From assembly GCA_032158295.1 (NCBI GenBank), contig CM063256.1, positions 10,462,453 through 10,526,452 of the forward strand: a stretch of 64,000 nucleotides of DNA. The letters run 5' to 3'. The notes below the pieces were generated by a model that made no database searches, was not told where the DNA came from, and saw only the letters and a program-made list of their open reading frames with translations. The translations under genes and the position numbers were made by a program. Shown piece by piece: positions 1-10,924 of the stretch. The stretch comes from Pycnopodia helianthoides (taxonomy: Eukaryota; Echinodermata; Asteroidea; Forcipulatida; Asteriidae). Every line of letters starts with the position of its first letter. The first letter of the stretch is position 1.

Positions 1-118
1 CCACATCGTCATTTTCACATCGGAAGTAAACGAAGTAATCTTCCACGAAGCCAACCATGTCTCTCTCCTCCCTGACAAGATTGGCATCACGGGGATCATT
101 CAAAGCTTCAGTCAGACA
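1..118 (-). CDS. Possible partial internal exon, unknown product
   Basis: On the minus strand, 118 bases are open from a TAG-type acceptor (plus-strand CT at 119-120) to the window edge. The reading starts C-L-T-E-A-L-N-D-P-R-D-A and includes V-G-F-V-E-D-Y-F-V-Y-F. The acidic and aromatic composition, and the acceptor placed exactly where the reading opens, look like a coding exon rather than chance. I do not recognise the family. The exon is cut by the window start, so its donor and partners are not visible. A chance open stretch of this length is possible. Confidence 0.3.
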
Positions 119-1790
119 CTAATCCTTCGAACCCATACAAAATATAATAGCAGTTGGCTAATAAAGTTAATTTATTTGGCTAAAAGTGGTAAAAACTTCT
201 CAAAATCTTTTCGCTCAGAGCAGTACAGGTCAGTTGAGTTGAACACAGTTGACTGCAACCTCGTCCCCATGGTTTACTTTATTTCCAACCACATTGTTTA
301 CAACTGCTCGACACACCCTGGGGACGAGGTTGAGTTGGCTGAATTTTCGTGTGGCACGCACCTAATAAACAGTCACATGACAGTCACCTGACAGCGAATA
401 AACAACCGATATCGTTCACAGCGCATGCGCGCACTCGACGTTGCGCGCATTGACCAATGAGTGCACTACACTGTGTGCATGTGATAGCAAAGATCCACGC
501 CCCTAGCAACAAGCGCTCTATGTCTACGTGTAATAAATCTACCGACCCTGCTTTTAATCTTGACCTCTGACCTTTTCTATGTCTAAATTTAGAAAGACAA
601 CGTCCTCCGCTTTCAGATGATACCAAATTTATAATAGGGGGGTTTCAAATAATGTCGTGTCAGATGTTTAAAAGACGCAACTTTCCACTGATTCCACGGA
701 CACCGATCGTACAAACCACGAACAAATTGTACACAAAACACGGGTTTTTTCCAACTTTATTGATCAAAATGAACATTAAATCTTACAAATTATGAAAGAG
801 TGGACATCAACGATGTCAAAAATGGGATAAACAAAAAATCAAATCGAGTAAGAAATTTTCACCTTTTCAACATTGACGAGCCCTTTTGCGTGCTAAGAGA
901 TAGCGCGACTTACGGGCCTTTTTTGCAGAGCGGGTCACATATGTAAAACGCCTCTGAAGTGTCCCACATTGCATCTAATGTAAAAAATAAATAAATAATA
1001 ATAATTCCCGGGCCCTACAGCGGGCCCCGAACCCCACGCCATAAAGGCTTTGCTTGCTTTTCTTTGTAGAAATATCCCACACTATATTACACAGCAAAGG
1101 GTTTGGCACACGGACTTGGACCACCACCCTCTCGAGTCACAAAAGGATCTCTGTAATCGGCGTAACTGCATGCAGTTAACTTAATATGCATCCTTGTCCA
1201 GCCGACAAGGATCAAACTTGGTCATAGGCATATGTATATAAACCAATGGAACATGGGGACACTGCACAAACTAGATATGTTGGTCAACATTTGAAAAAAA
1301 ATGAGGTGTGCCCCCCGCTTAAAAAAATCTTGTACCGCGCCTATTAAAGTACGATTAATATATCATGTATGTTTGGCTTTTATTAATGTATCTCGTTCGT
1401 TCCGTATTTGAACCAATTCTGAGTTTTATAACAATGTTAGGTAAATATTTTTTAGCAAGAAGAGCTATTCTATGCCATTCAGACGTGCTAAAACCAAACA
1501 GCTTCAGGGGCTCTCCGCCCCCTGAACACCCGCCAAGGGCTTCGCCCCTGAACCCCACCAGGGGCCCTTCAGTAGCGGGCCCCTGGAGTGCCACGACCCC
1601 TGATGGCCCCCCCCCCCCCCCCACACACACACACACACACATTTCAGGACAGATTGACGTCTATGACTCTTTGCCGTAGTAATAAATAACACATAATAAT
1701 ATGATTGACTTTGGCCCTCCTGGACAAACCTTGAACTGAAATATGGTTTTATAATACAGCGAAATAGTATTCCGCCCTTGCGGAATAGTT
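119..1790. other. Intergenic, low-complexity and repeat-like DNA
   Basis: I see no supportable gene. The stretch holds AT-rich sequence, GC-rich GGGGCCC-type palindromic motifs near 1010-1040 and 1505-1600, and a C-run followed by a CA microsatellite at 1606-1641. The short ORFs here have no recognisable domain. Confidence 0.5.
1606..1641. repeat. Poly-C plus (CA)n microsatellite
   Basis: A run of C is directly followed by about ten CA dinucleotides. The short ORFs across it on both strands are products of this repeat. Confidence 0.9.
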
Positions 1791-1798
1791 TTTTTTCT

Positions 1799-2176
1799 TT
1801 AAAGGAACATTTGGTTTTTGCTAAACAAAACAGTTGCTGGCAGTGTAAGCACTTTATGTAATCCACCATATACATAAACTGACAAACCTGTAGAAGTTTG
1901 AGATCGATCGGCCATCTGGGTCACGAGAAAATAGTGAAAAACCGATTACACATTTGCATGAAATCATATAGGTTCAACAAATGAATAAAACGCTCACTGA
2001 GCGATAAACTCCAATCGGAAAATTAGTTTATTAATTTCTCATCAAATATGACATTTCAGACATAAATATTTCTAGGGATGTTTTCTACTATCATCATCAT
2101 TAGACCGTGTAAGTTTTATGTAAATCTGTGATAAAAAGTATATTTTACAATTACCAATTCTGTAATGTTCCTTTAA
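1799..2176 (+). mobile_element. MITE with TTAA target sites, copy 1 (about 380 bp)
   Basis: The element is bounded by TTAA on both sides. Its right terminus is the reverse complement of TTAAAGGAACATTAC, and its left terminus is slightly deleted. Two more copies lie at 6908-7312 (same orientation) and 50729-51122 (opposite). All share an internal block containing GATCGATCGGCCATCTGGG and CGCTCACTGAGCG. There is no coding capacity. The TTAA duplication and terminal inverted repeats suggest mobilisation by a piggyBac-like transposase; this is inferred from the target site only. Confidence 0.85.
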
Positions 2177-3566
2177 CCATGTACTACACTTCCATACAAT
2201 ACGTCACATGATACACAAAGCGCTACAGACACATTTTCACGATGTGACCTACCTGGATGGAAGTGCGTAATATTTTTACGAAGTGACCGATAGGTCTCAT
2301 TATAGGTTTGTACCCAGCGCTCTGCGGGCAAAACTCGGTTTTTAGGAATCAAATAGTAATTAAAATATATGCAGGAATGAAAAGACATTAACATTTCTGT
2401 CGAAATAAAGTATAAAATGCAAAAAAAATAGTAAGTGGCCTGACGTTTCGATCCTAGCAGAGTCTTTCTCGAAGTAAAGTAGTCTGCTTTATTTTTGTCT
2501 TAAAAAAAATCGAATGTAAATAGTAAGCAGACTCCGAAACAGCAGTTTGAAAAAACGATGCAACTACAATCGCAATTTTCTCCAAACACGTTTTTCTTTG
2601 GGCAGTGGACGAGATAAGCCTTGCACACCTTCAAAAGGGCATACGGGTTTGCTTAGATTTTTTTATGGAGTTAAAAATGTCTTAGAAAATGAGTGGAAAG
2701 GTATAGGCCTATCAGAGAGAGAGAAAGATACGGGGAAAAAGTGCCTTTTACAAATTATGCCATTTTCGAACGAACCCCAAATGAGAGTCACGTTTTTCGT
2801 AAATACGCCTATTGCATTATCGTCATAAAAAAACATTTTCTTTTAATTAGAAAACTCAAGGTTTAACAACCTCAAATTGAAATCTGAAGCCAGTATGCCC
2901 TTTAAAGGAAACGTTTATTATGATCAGTTGTGAACGGGAACTGTTCAATTATATGAGCTCGTCAACTGCTGCGCAGTGAACAAAGATCGAGAGAGGGGCA
3001 GGACATGAAAAACAGTTATTCGGTATGGTATACAAAATCATTTTGAAAAAAACAAAAAAACTCTTTTTAGACAACTTTCGTTTGAAGAGAAAATACACAA
3101 TTAAGCAAACTATATCAATCACCAAAGTATTCTAAGACAGTTTAAAAAAAGAAGAAGTTTTGTTCATACATGAATTTAGGTGCAGCGTGTACAAGGAAAG
3201 ACCTTCCTTGTGAGAAAAAACTGTTTTCCACAAAACAGCAAACATAAAATATATTGGCCGCCAGGCAATATCATGACTCATGTAGATGTGGGTAGTGAAG
3301 TTTAGAAGCTTTTACGAAACGGTTTAGTCCCCAAAAGAAGAAGAAGAACGGCCTTCCCGGCTCGGTTTAAACAAAACACTGGAAGGATTTCCTGGTGTTT
3401 AACTGCACAAAGATGGATTCACACACAAAACCAAGTACAATTTTCCTCTTGGGAGCCATTTGTTAATTCTAATTACCGTTTCCTGCATGAACAGGGAAGC
3501 TTGTAATATAGAAGACTTTTCCTGCTCGGTATTGTGTGCTTTTTGCTGTGGGTACAATTGACAGAC
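2177..3566. other. Upstream region of the NXPE gene; dispersed repeat fragment
   Basis: No gene seen. Near 2436-2480 there is a fragment containing CCTGACGTTTCGATCCTAGC and the complement-like AGTCTTTCTCGAA, which resembles a widespread invertebrate dispersed repeat. The last few hundred bases should hold the 5' UTR and promoter of the NXPE gene, but I see no clear TATA box or initiator. Confidence 0.4.
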
Positions 3567-6500
3567 ATGGCGGTTACAGCAGCAGTCACCAGACCAGCAA
3601 AGAGAAGGGGCCACTCGATGTTTCCTCCGGTACAGTGTAAGGTGATGATTGTATTCGTCGTTGTCTTAACTTCATTGTTAGTCTTCTATAAGGTAAGCGA
3701 TAGTTTTTAACCTCAGTGAAATCATAATACGTTCACAAACTTCAAACGAATTACTGTGCGAAAGCTTTGACCAAACTTTTGACTCAAATAAGCCGATTCA
3801 CTATTACAACTGCGCATGTCCGTCACATGACCTGACAACTGCTTTTGGAAGATAAACAATACTGCCAGGTACCATTTTACCACGTACACCATGCGTACAC
3901 CAATGCCTGAAACTCTACCAGGGTGCAAAATTAACGGTTGCACGTTGGCACGGGGCAACCAAAAATCATCCAGGCAACCTGTGATTAAGTCGCCGGTGCC
4001 CGACGGGCAACCTTATGAAAAATAACAATTTAGGCCTAACCTGCTTATTGTGCCAGCTCAAAAGATCGTTTGAATTTTCCACACAACAAAATATTTTTTA
4101 ACGTTTGCACCGCTGATCCTGGTCTAGGGCCATCAATCCCCTATAATCAATGTTCTTATAGACCTTATGCATTGACGTCATCACGCCGCCATCTTAGAGG
4201 TAAAACGATGACGAAACAATGGAAAAAGCACATTTTGTACGCGCGGCGCAGAGAATGAGCCAATGAGCAATCTTCTTTTGACCTCTAGACGAGGGCGCCC
4301 TACTCAAATGACGTCATGTGCTTAAGGTCTATTGACAACCAAGATGATGGCATCGCCAAAGCACTGTCAATATTTGTTTCCAGCAATGGACTTCAGCAGC
4401 ACAATAATGGAGCTACTCACAGCAAAGGTCATATAATACCCTGGATCTCTTGACTACCCGTGAAGGTGATTCACCTATCATTTCCAACCTGGACATCTTT
4501 GATGGAATGAATCTCTGACCAATCTGCAATAACTGGACATCTTCAGCGTCCTCCTGTACAGACAACAGTCGTACATTATTACGCAATCTTCCACACTTTA
4601 TCATAATTAGGAAGTACGGAATTATAAACTGCAGGACAATGATTCGGAGGTAGCCTCTCATCTCAAATCCAGGGATTATAACAATGCACTTACTGAAACA
4701 CTGTATAAACATGCCCCCATAGTGAAGGAACGTGACACGTGAAACCTCATCCAAATTTGCCATCGTTTCATGAGGAGACAAGGAAAGAAAAAGATAAGAA
4801 AGCTCGACGTCAACTTGAGATGAAATGGTGAAATGAATCTCTCCTTCATTATGATCAACAAAACTATCGTGAACAAAAAGCAAAGGCCATTCATGATATT
4901 AATGTCGCTATTAAGTCAAACTACTACAACAATAATCTCTGCATGGAGCATGAACAGGACTAAAGTCACATTTTTCGCATGACTGTTAAGCTCTTAAACA
5001 ATAAGAGGAAAATCTTGCGCCTTCCCAAGAGCGAGCCAAACTGGGACTTGGCCCAGCGTTTCTGTTATTTCCTTATCGACAAAATCACAAATATCAAGAA
5101 GAATTCCACGGCAAGGATTGGGATTTGGTAAAACTTTCCTTTCCTGTGTAAAATGGCGGTTCGTCCGCTGTTGGTTTGGACAATATCACGAATACATAAA
5201 TAAACCCGATTGTATACACACAACCGAACAGTGCACTCATAACGTGTCAATAATTATATCTCAAACAAGGCTATTACAATCCACAGTCTACAATCCCGGC
5301 CATATCTCGTTGCCCCCCCCCCCTGCCCCCTTTCAATGTTGAATCACATTGTTGCACGGTCTTCTGCGTTCCAGACAACATTGAGCGGGGGGACGGGGGA
5401 CGGGGGAGAGAATGTTTATTGTGAGACAGGGAATGGTTATTGTATGGTTATTGTAACGTTGGACGGGGGAAGAATGTTATTGTGAGACAGGGAATGGTTA
5501 TTGTATGGTTATTGTAACGTTATAGGAACGGGTGGCCCAAGCATTTTGGCCGGGATTGTAGGCTGGCTTATATAATGTTGTAATGCTCTTTGAAAATTTG
5601 TTTTGGGTTGATTCCTTGATAATTATTCAGAATTTGATAACATTTCACATTTTGATTATTTTTATAGTTTATTTATAGGTTTTCCCTAGCCCAGGTTGGA
5701 TTCCTCCGTTGCATAAACCGCGACGGAGTCCAGGGTATAAAGGTTCTCTACCATTGCGAAAAATTTGCCAACAAATAATTATCATATTTATACCTGATGG
5801 AGGAAGCTAAAACTTCGTTCACATAATCCTTATGGCCGGAATTCCAATCCGGCTGGGTTCAGAAGTGTTACTTTTATCCTTGGATGACATTATTTGAGAA
5901 AATAAAATGAAAATGTACGTCTCTCTTGTAACTTCCGGTCTATTGTCGCGAGTGAAGACTTGCGAGATCGACCATTCCTGGAAACGAGGTTGACCACGTT
6001 CGTTCATGCAGCACGTTCTTCCTGCGTGACGGCCGGGGATGTTATACATGTCGGGCATGCGCGCATATAGCCCTGCGGGCAATTGGTACACGATGACAAC
6101 AACGATAGACAGAACTCCGACTTAATTTCCTGAAATAATGTCACTCATGGATATAATTGTTATTTGTGGAATCATCAAAAGTGTATTTTAGGACACAAAG
6201 AATAAGTGGAGGAATTTCAAGCTTCTGAAATCAGGTAAAACTATTTTTAAACATTAGTTGAACATTTTTTCGCATCGTAGAGAAGCTTTATACCAGGACG
6301 TCAGTGCAGTGCAACGGATACTGACGTCCAACCAGGGCTGGGTTTTCCCGCCAATTTCATCGAAAATTCATTCACTTTCGATTTCTTTAACACGCAATCA
6401 AATCCACAGGTTTCCCCTTATCCACTCAAAGCGTTCCCGTGTTATAACATTTCACTTTATTTATTTATTTTATTTTTTTCACATGATGTTACCGCAAACC

Positions 6501-9500
6501 GAATATATACTGATACCTCACCATGCAATGCCTCAAAACCCATAAACATTTCACTTGTATCATGTGCTTCGTTCTAATAGCATTATTGTTTCTCTTTTGC
6601 TTTGTTTCCCTTAAAGTTAAAGCCTGTACGTGATCAGTTTAAAATGAAAAGCTAAATTTGTTGCTATAGCCTTGAGAATGTTTGCCCTGACATTTATGTT
6701 TTCGTCTTTATTTCTGCTAATGCTAGGACCATGTCAAGTTAGAAGTTAACACTATTGTTTTAAAAGAAACAAAAGCTTCAAAATATAAGGGGTCGTTATA
6801 AAACTTAAAAACAAAATTGTTGTTTTCCTGTGGATTTTTTCACAGGTTCTTTTCTTTTTCTGTTTAATACATTTCTTTCCGTTTATTTATACCTGAAGTC
6901 GGCATCTTTAAAGGAACATTACATAATTGTTTTTTGCTAACAAAACAGTTGCTGGCAGGGTAAGCACTTTATGTAATCCGCCATATATACATAAACTGAC
7001 AAACCTGTCGAAGTTTGAGATCGATCGGCCATCTGGGTCACAAGAAAATAGTGAAAAACCGATTACACATTTGCGTGAAATCATATAGATTCCAAAAATG
7101 AATAAAACGCTCACTGAGCGATAAACTCCAATCGGAAAATTAGTTTATTAATTTCTCATCAAATATGGCATTTCAGACAGAAATATTTCAAGGGATGTTT
7201 TTTTTTTTTTTTACTATCATCATCATTAGACCGTGTAAGTTTTATATAAATCTGTTATCCAAAAGTATATTTTACAGGTTTGTTTCTTACCAATTCTGTA
7301 ATGTTCCCTTAACCATCAATGTTCTGACGTGCTGCATCTCGGCATGTAAGTTTGGCTGTGATTGTACAAGTGTAGTAATGAATTCTCCTCAAAATATCTG
7401 CCTTTAGATAGGCAAGTACGAATCAGACAGCACATCGTGAGAATTTGAATTTGAATGGCAAAACTTTGAAAATGTTTGCTCGTTGATGAAAGTGAATCGT
7501 TGACCAGCTCTTGCTGCTGGCTTTTACGAAATTGAATGAGTCTTTCGGTCTAATGAAATTGAATGATCTTATTTGACCAGCGAATACTAAACTGATGAAA
7601 TTGAATTTCTCTTTTTGACTGTTGACCGCTGATTTAAAGGAGCATTCATTTTCAAGTGAAATTGAATGAGCCGGTGTGGCAGGAAATTCTGTTCCCCCGG
7701 AGATTCTGTACCCCCATACGGCGAACTGTGTAAGCTTCTTCTGATAGCGCCCTCTTTTTGAATCATACTCCTTCAGTCCATGCTAATTTCCAATGGGGAC
7801 AGAATCTCCGAGGACAGATTTCCCTATGACACCGGTGTTAAAGTTATTTGATTTTTGTTGAAATTGGCCGGGAAAACCTATATTAGGCCTAACAGTTAAA
7901 CGTTTTAGACGGACCCTACTGTGATAACAATTTACGCCAATATTAATACTCAACAAACCACTACCAATCCTTAAGAATATGACAGCTGTGTTTTATTATA
8001 CTTTTCTAAATATATTTTGGTTACAGGGCTATCCGTACCAGAATATATCGCTTCCAGTGTCTCTCCAACTAATCATAAATTCGGACAGAGTCTTGAAGCG
8101 AAATCTGGGGGTGACTAGTGCCCTTCACTCGACCTACAGACTCACCAACAGGGAGCTTCACGTTGGTGACACGGCACATTTTATCATCCAAGCTAAAAAT
8201 GCCGAAGGAAAGAATCAAGTCACGGGTGGCGATTTCTGGTTTGCAGTTTTAACAAGTGATGTTGGCACTTACCCAGTCAAGGGAGGGCGCACTGCCGGTA
8301 GGGTTGTTGATCACAATAACGGAACTTACAGCGTGTTCTTCTACGCAGGATGGGAAGGGACTGCATACGTCCACGTGAAACTAGCCGCACCGAGCAAGGC
8401 TACAAAATGGCTACGTCAAAAATACTGGCCAGAGGAGAAACGTGTGTTCTGGATCGGGGAGTTTTCGGACGAGAGGGCAACCGAAAGGACGTTGTGTTAC
8501 CTTCTGAGGAACGCGACATTACCAGACTTGTGCAGGATTGACTACAACCCAACTGCCATGGGGTCGACGGCTTTTTACTGTGAAAAGCCAGACATATTAC
8601 AATGCACTGATTTTCAAACAGTGGCAGTAAATAGTCGACTCATTGACGAAAGGACCGACGAGCTGCTTCACGACGACAGAGAGTTATTCACAAAGTAAGT
8701 GCTCCATCAAAAATGTACACATTCACAAGACTCCCGGGTCAGAATTGACCCAGTTACGTGCGGTCCCATGGGGCCCGGACCCAATTGTGGGTCAATGTGA
8801 CTTGGAATCTATGCCAAAATGAACAAGGAAATTGTCAAACTGACGCAGAATCTGAGGCGGAATAATAATACACAATTATCCAGTATCCGGGTCAGCATGA
8901 TCCAGAAATGGGTCAGGTCCCTGAGACGCGGAATCTGTGCCAATTCTGACCTGGAAATGTTTACAGAACACGACGTGACATCCGTTTAATATTGTACCAA
9001 TATAGCTGTCATTCGCGACAACGAGGACATACTTGTTTCTTTGACAGCAATGAAGGTTTTGGAGGTGTCTGTTGTTATTTAGTTGTTATTATTTTTTTTA
9101 CTGTGTCCGATGAAAAACTAAAACCTATTTGGGTACATTTGCTTTCCTGCAGTGAGCACTTTTTGGCTGTAGTTACACAAGGACCCATATCTGTCGCAAT
9201 TGCCAGTGAGTATTTTTTATTTATTTCTTCTTTATTTATTTACATTACAATGAAAACGGTACCATCATTTTGTGTAATCCCCGATTGAACAAACTCTCTT
9301 TTCATCGTGTACAACGATACTCCAGATGGATCTCTTTCTTACCCGATTTATTTCTTTACAATGGGATACTTTTGGTGACGCTAGGTGGCAGCAGACTTAC
9401 CAGGTAAATTTCCACTGTACTCGGAAATAAAGCTCATGCTCAGAACTACGCATACAATGGAAATTTACCTGGTAAGTCTGCTGCCACCTAGCGTTCCAAA

Positions 9501-10320
9501 GTCTCTAGGTAGAAATGTAAACAGTTTGATTTAAACTTTCACAACAGAATCACAATCCGTCGATCAAAGCAAAGTACCAATATGCAAGCCAGACGACAAG
9601 CCTCTCGTAAACGATGGATTCTGGCTGAACGACAAGTGGCACTACATCCAGTGTAAAGTTCGCAGATGGGATGACGTTCGAGCTGTGAAGAATTGTCTTA
9701 GTCACAAACACGTGTTCGTGCACGGTGATTCAAATGTGAGGATTTGGTACAGTGTCCTCATGAAAAAAATGGGTTTACCTTGGAAACATTTGGGTAAAGG
9801 TGACTACGCCATGTTTATGCATGATTATGTCGAGGCTGACGACTTAGAGCTGAGCTTTCTTTTCCATCCCCGTGTCGTCACCAAGCTTAGAGTATCTCTA
9901 AGTACAACTGCTTACGAAGTTGATGTGCTGGATAACATACCGAGCGATTCTTGTGACAAGTTCATCATCGTGTTTTGTCCGTGGGGACATTTCACTCAGT
10001 GGACTACCGAAAGCTTCGTCGAGCGCACGCAACTCCTCAGGGAGGCGGTTTTACGGTTCCGGGAGCGATGCCCTGACGTCCCCATCGTCATCAAGGGTGC
10101 ACACCCGAGAGAGCATGAATCGATCCTGAAGAGGGTTTATGCTAGTGACTATACCCTGTGGAACTTGGGAGCAATACTGAGGAATACATTCCGTGGTACT
10201 GGGGTGTTTTACTATGATGTGTGGCAAATGAACTTAGCTTACGGGGCACAACATATTCACATGCCTTTAGCTGTCATCGAAGAAGAGGTTAACTGGTTGT
10301 TATCGTACGTTTGTAAATAA
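3567..10320 (+). CDS. NXPE family (neurexophilin and PC-esterase domain) protein, four exons
   Basis: Exons: 3567-3692, 8027-8694, 9153-9205, 9548-10320, all with AG acceptors and GT donors. They join in frame to 539 codons, the usual NXPE length. Residues 1-42 are a basic cytosolic tail (MAVTAAVTRPAKRRG) and a hydrophobic signal anchor, predicting a type II Golgi or secretory membrane protein. Residues about 43-265 form the neurexophilin-like, immunoglobulin-type region with a paired-cysteine tail (C-R-I-D-Y-N-P ... F-Y-C). Exon 4 carries the PC-esterase-like GDSL domain: HGDSNVRIWY with Ser344, and D506-V-W-Q-M with His518/His520 as candidate triad partners. The substrate is unknown; family members are linked to glycan or acyl-ester handling only by similarity. 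Intron 1 is 4.3 kb and full of transposons. AATAAA overlaps the stop codon. No frameshifts were seen, so the gene looks intact. Confidence 0.9.
4159..4331. mobile_element. MITE (about 173 bp, ends TAGACCTTA/TAAGGTCTA)
   Basis: Near-perfect terminal inverted repeats (TAGACCTTATGCATTGACGT against the inverse of ACGTCATGTGCTTAAGGTCTA, a few mismatches) flank a non-coding core. The related unit at about 34710-34735 (inverse strand) lacks this insert and so gives an empty site. A TA duplication fits the junctions, suggesting a Tc1/mariner-type donor. Confidence 0.8.
4332..5270 (+). mobile_element. Decayed CR1/Jockey-type LINE: endonuclease-to-RT linker remnant
   Basis: Frame-broken translations follow the linker that joins the endonuclease and reverse transcriptase in CR1/Jockey-like LINEs: A-L-T-E-T-L-Y-K-H-A-P-I-V-K, then a stretch of basic residues, then S-N-Y-Y-N-N-N-L, then R-M-T-V-K-L-L-N-N-K, L-A-Q-R-F-C-Y-F-L-I-D-K-I-T-N-I. 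Stops and shifts show it is dead. The same sequence occurs inverted in the tandem unit (about 34535-34735 and 35330-35590), so this copy and the array share a source. It lies in intron 1 of the NXPE gene. Confidence 0.75.
5288..5562. mobile_element. MITE with CTACAATCCCGGCCA ends and internal tandem repeat
   Basis: The left end CTACAATCCCGGCCA (5288-5302) is matched inversely by TGGCCGGGATTGTAGG (5547-5562). Inside, a roughly 60 bp unit containing AATGGTTATTGTATGG and GTAACGTT is repeated twice (about 5403-5520), preceded by a C-run and a GGGGGACGGGGG tract. There is no coding capacity. Confidence 0.8.
6908..7312 (+). mobile_element. MITE with TTAA target sites, copy 2
   Basis: TTAA lies on both sides. 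The left terminus is TTAAAGGAACATTAC and the right its inverse. The body is close to the copies at 1799-2176 and 50729-51122, including the CGCTCACTGAGCG palindrome. This copy has an extra T-run near 7198-7212. It sits in intron 1 of the NXPE gene. Confidence 0.88.
7670..7837. mobile_element. MITE with CCGGTGT ends (about 168 bp)
   Basis: The left arm (CCGGTGTGGCAGGAAATTCTG, then CCGGAGATTCTGT) is mirrored at the right (ACAGAATCTCCG, then TCCCTATGACACCGGTGT). It is non-coding and lies in intron 1 of the NXPE gene, about 190 bases before exon 2. Confidence 0.7.
8725..9000. repeat. Dispersed repeat rich in GGGTCA/TGACCC motifs
   Basis: Intron 2 of the NXPE gene holds several partially inverted copies of GGGTCAGAATTGACCC-like motifs and two copies of a GGAATCT(G)TGCCAA motif. 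It looks like a degraded mobile element, but I cannot set exact ends. Confidence 0.4.
9369..9502. mobile_element. Foldback element in NXPE intron 3
   Basis: Two roughly 48 bp arms (GACGCTAGGTGGCAGCAGAC ... AAATTTCC and its inverse) flank a 35-40 bp loop. A half copy with the loop and one arm lies at 61070-61146. The transcript would form a long hairpin within the intron. Confidence 0.8.
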
Positions 10321-10924
10321 ATTCAGAGTGAAGGAAAATCCTACTACACATAGACATGAACGATGTCCAATAGACAATATTGTGGTTAGAACCAGACCCG
10401 ATTTTGCCTTCACACACACTAAAATATTGTGCCCTCTCTGTCCTCTCTGATCGAACAAAGTGGCATGGTCATATTGATTGATGATGAGACTACCAAATTG
10501 GTTTTATTTTTAAACTGGATTTCCAGGTAGGCCTATTTTGATTACGTGTGCATTGAAAGTAAGATAACAACAAAATTATAATCGGTGAATTGGGGGTTCT
10601 GTGTTTCAACTTTTGAGGAGATTTGATAAATTAAGGCTTTAAAGTTGGTCCTATTCAGCTTGGGAATTGGAGGAGTGCCTCATGAAAACTGCCAGCTAGT
10701 CGGTTTGGGAAAAAGCACATATTTTTTGTTGGTGTTTTTTTTTCTGGGGTAATTAGCAAAAATTCCAAGCGGCTGACCTCACCCAAAATTGAAAACAAAT
10801 CATCATTCAGGAGGTTGTGAAAGAATATGCTGCCACTCCCTATCATCTACTTAACCTTAATAGCGTTAACAGATATTCAGTTTACAATCAATGACCATTG
10901 ATGCTTCTGAAATGCTTCTTTTAA
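10321..10924. other. 3' flank of the NXPE gene
   Basis: AT-rich non-coding sequence with no recognisable gene or element. Transcription of the NXPE gene should end here, since AATAAA spans the stop codon and no other strong signal is clear. Confidence 0.4.

Noticed and set aside
7979..8026. ATG at 7979 as start of the NXPE exon 2 frame
   Set aside because: The acceptor at 8026 and perfect phase match with exon 1 show these 16 codons are intron; they include the polypyrimidine-like stretch.
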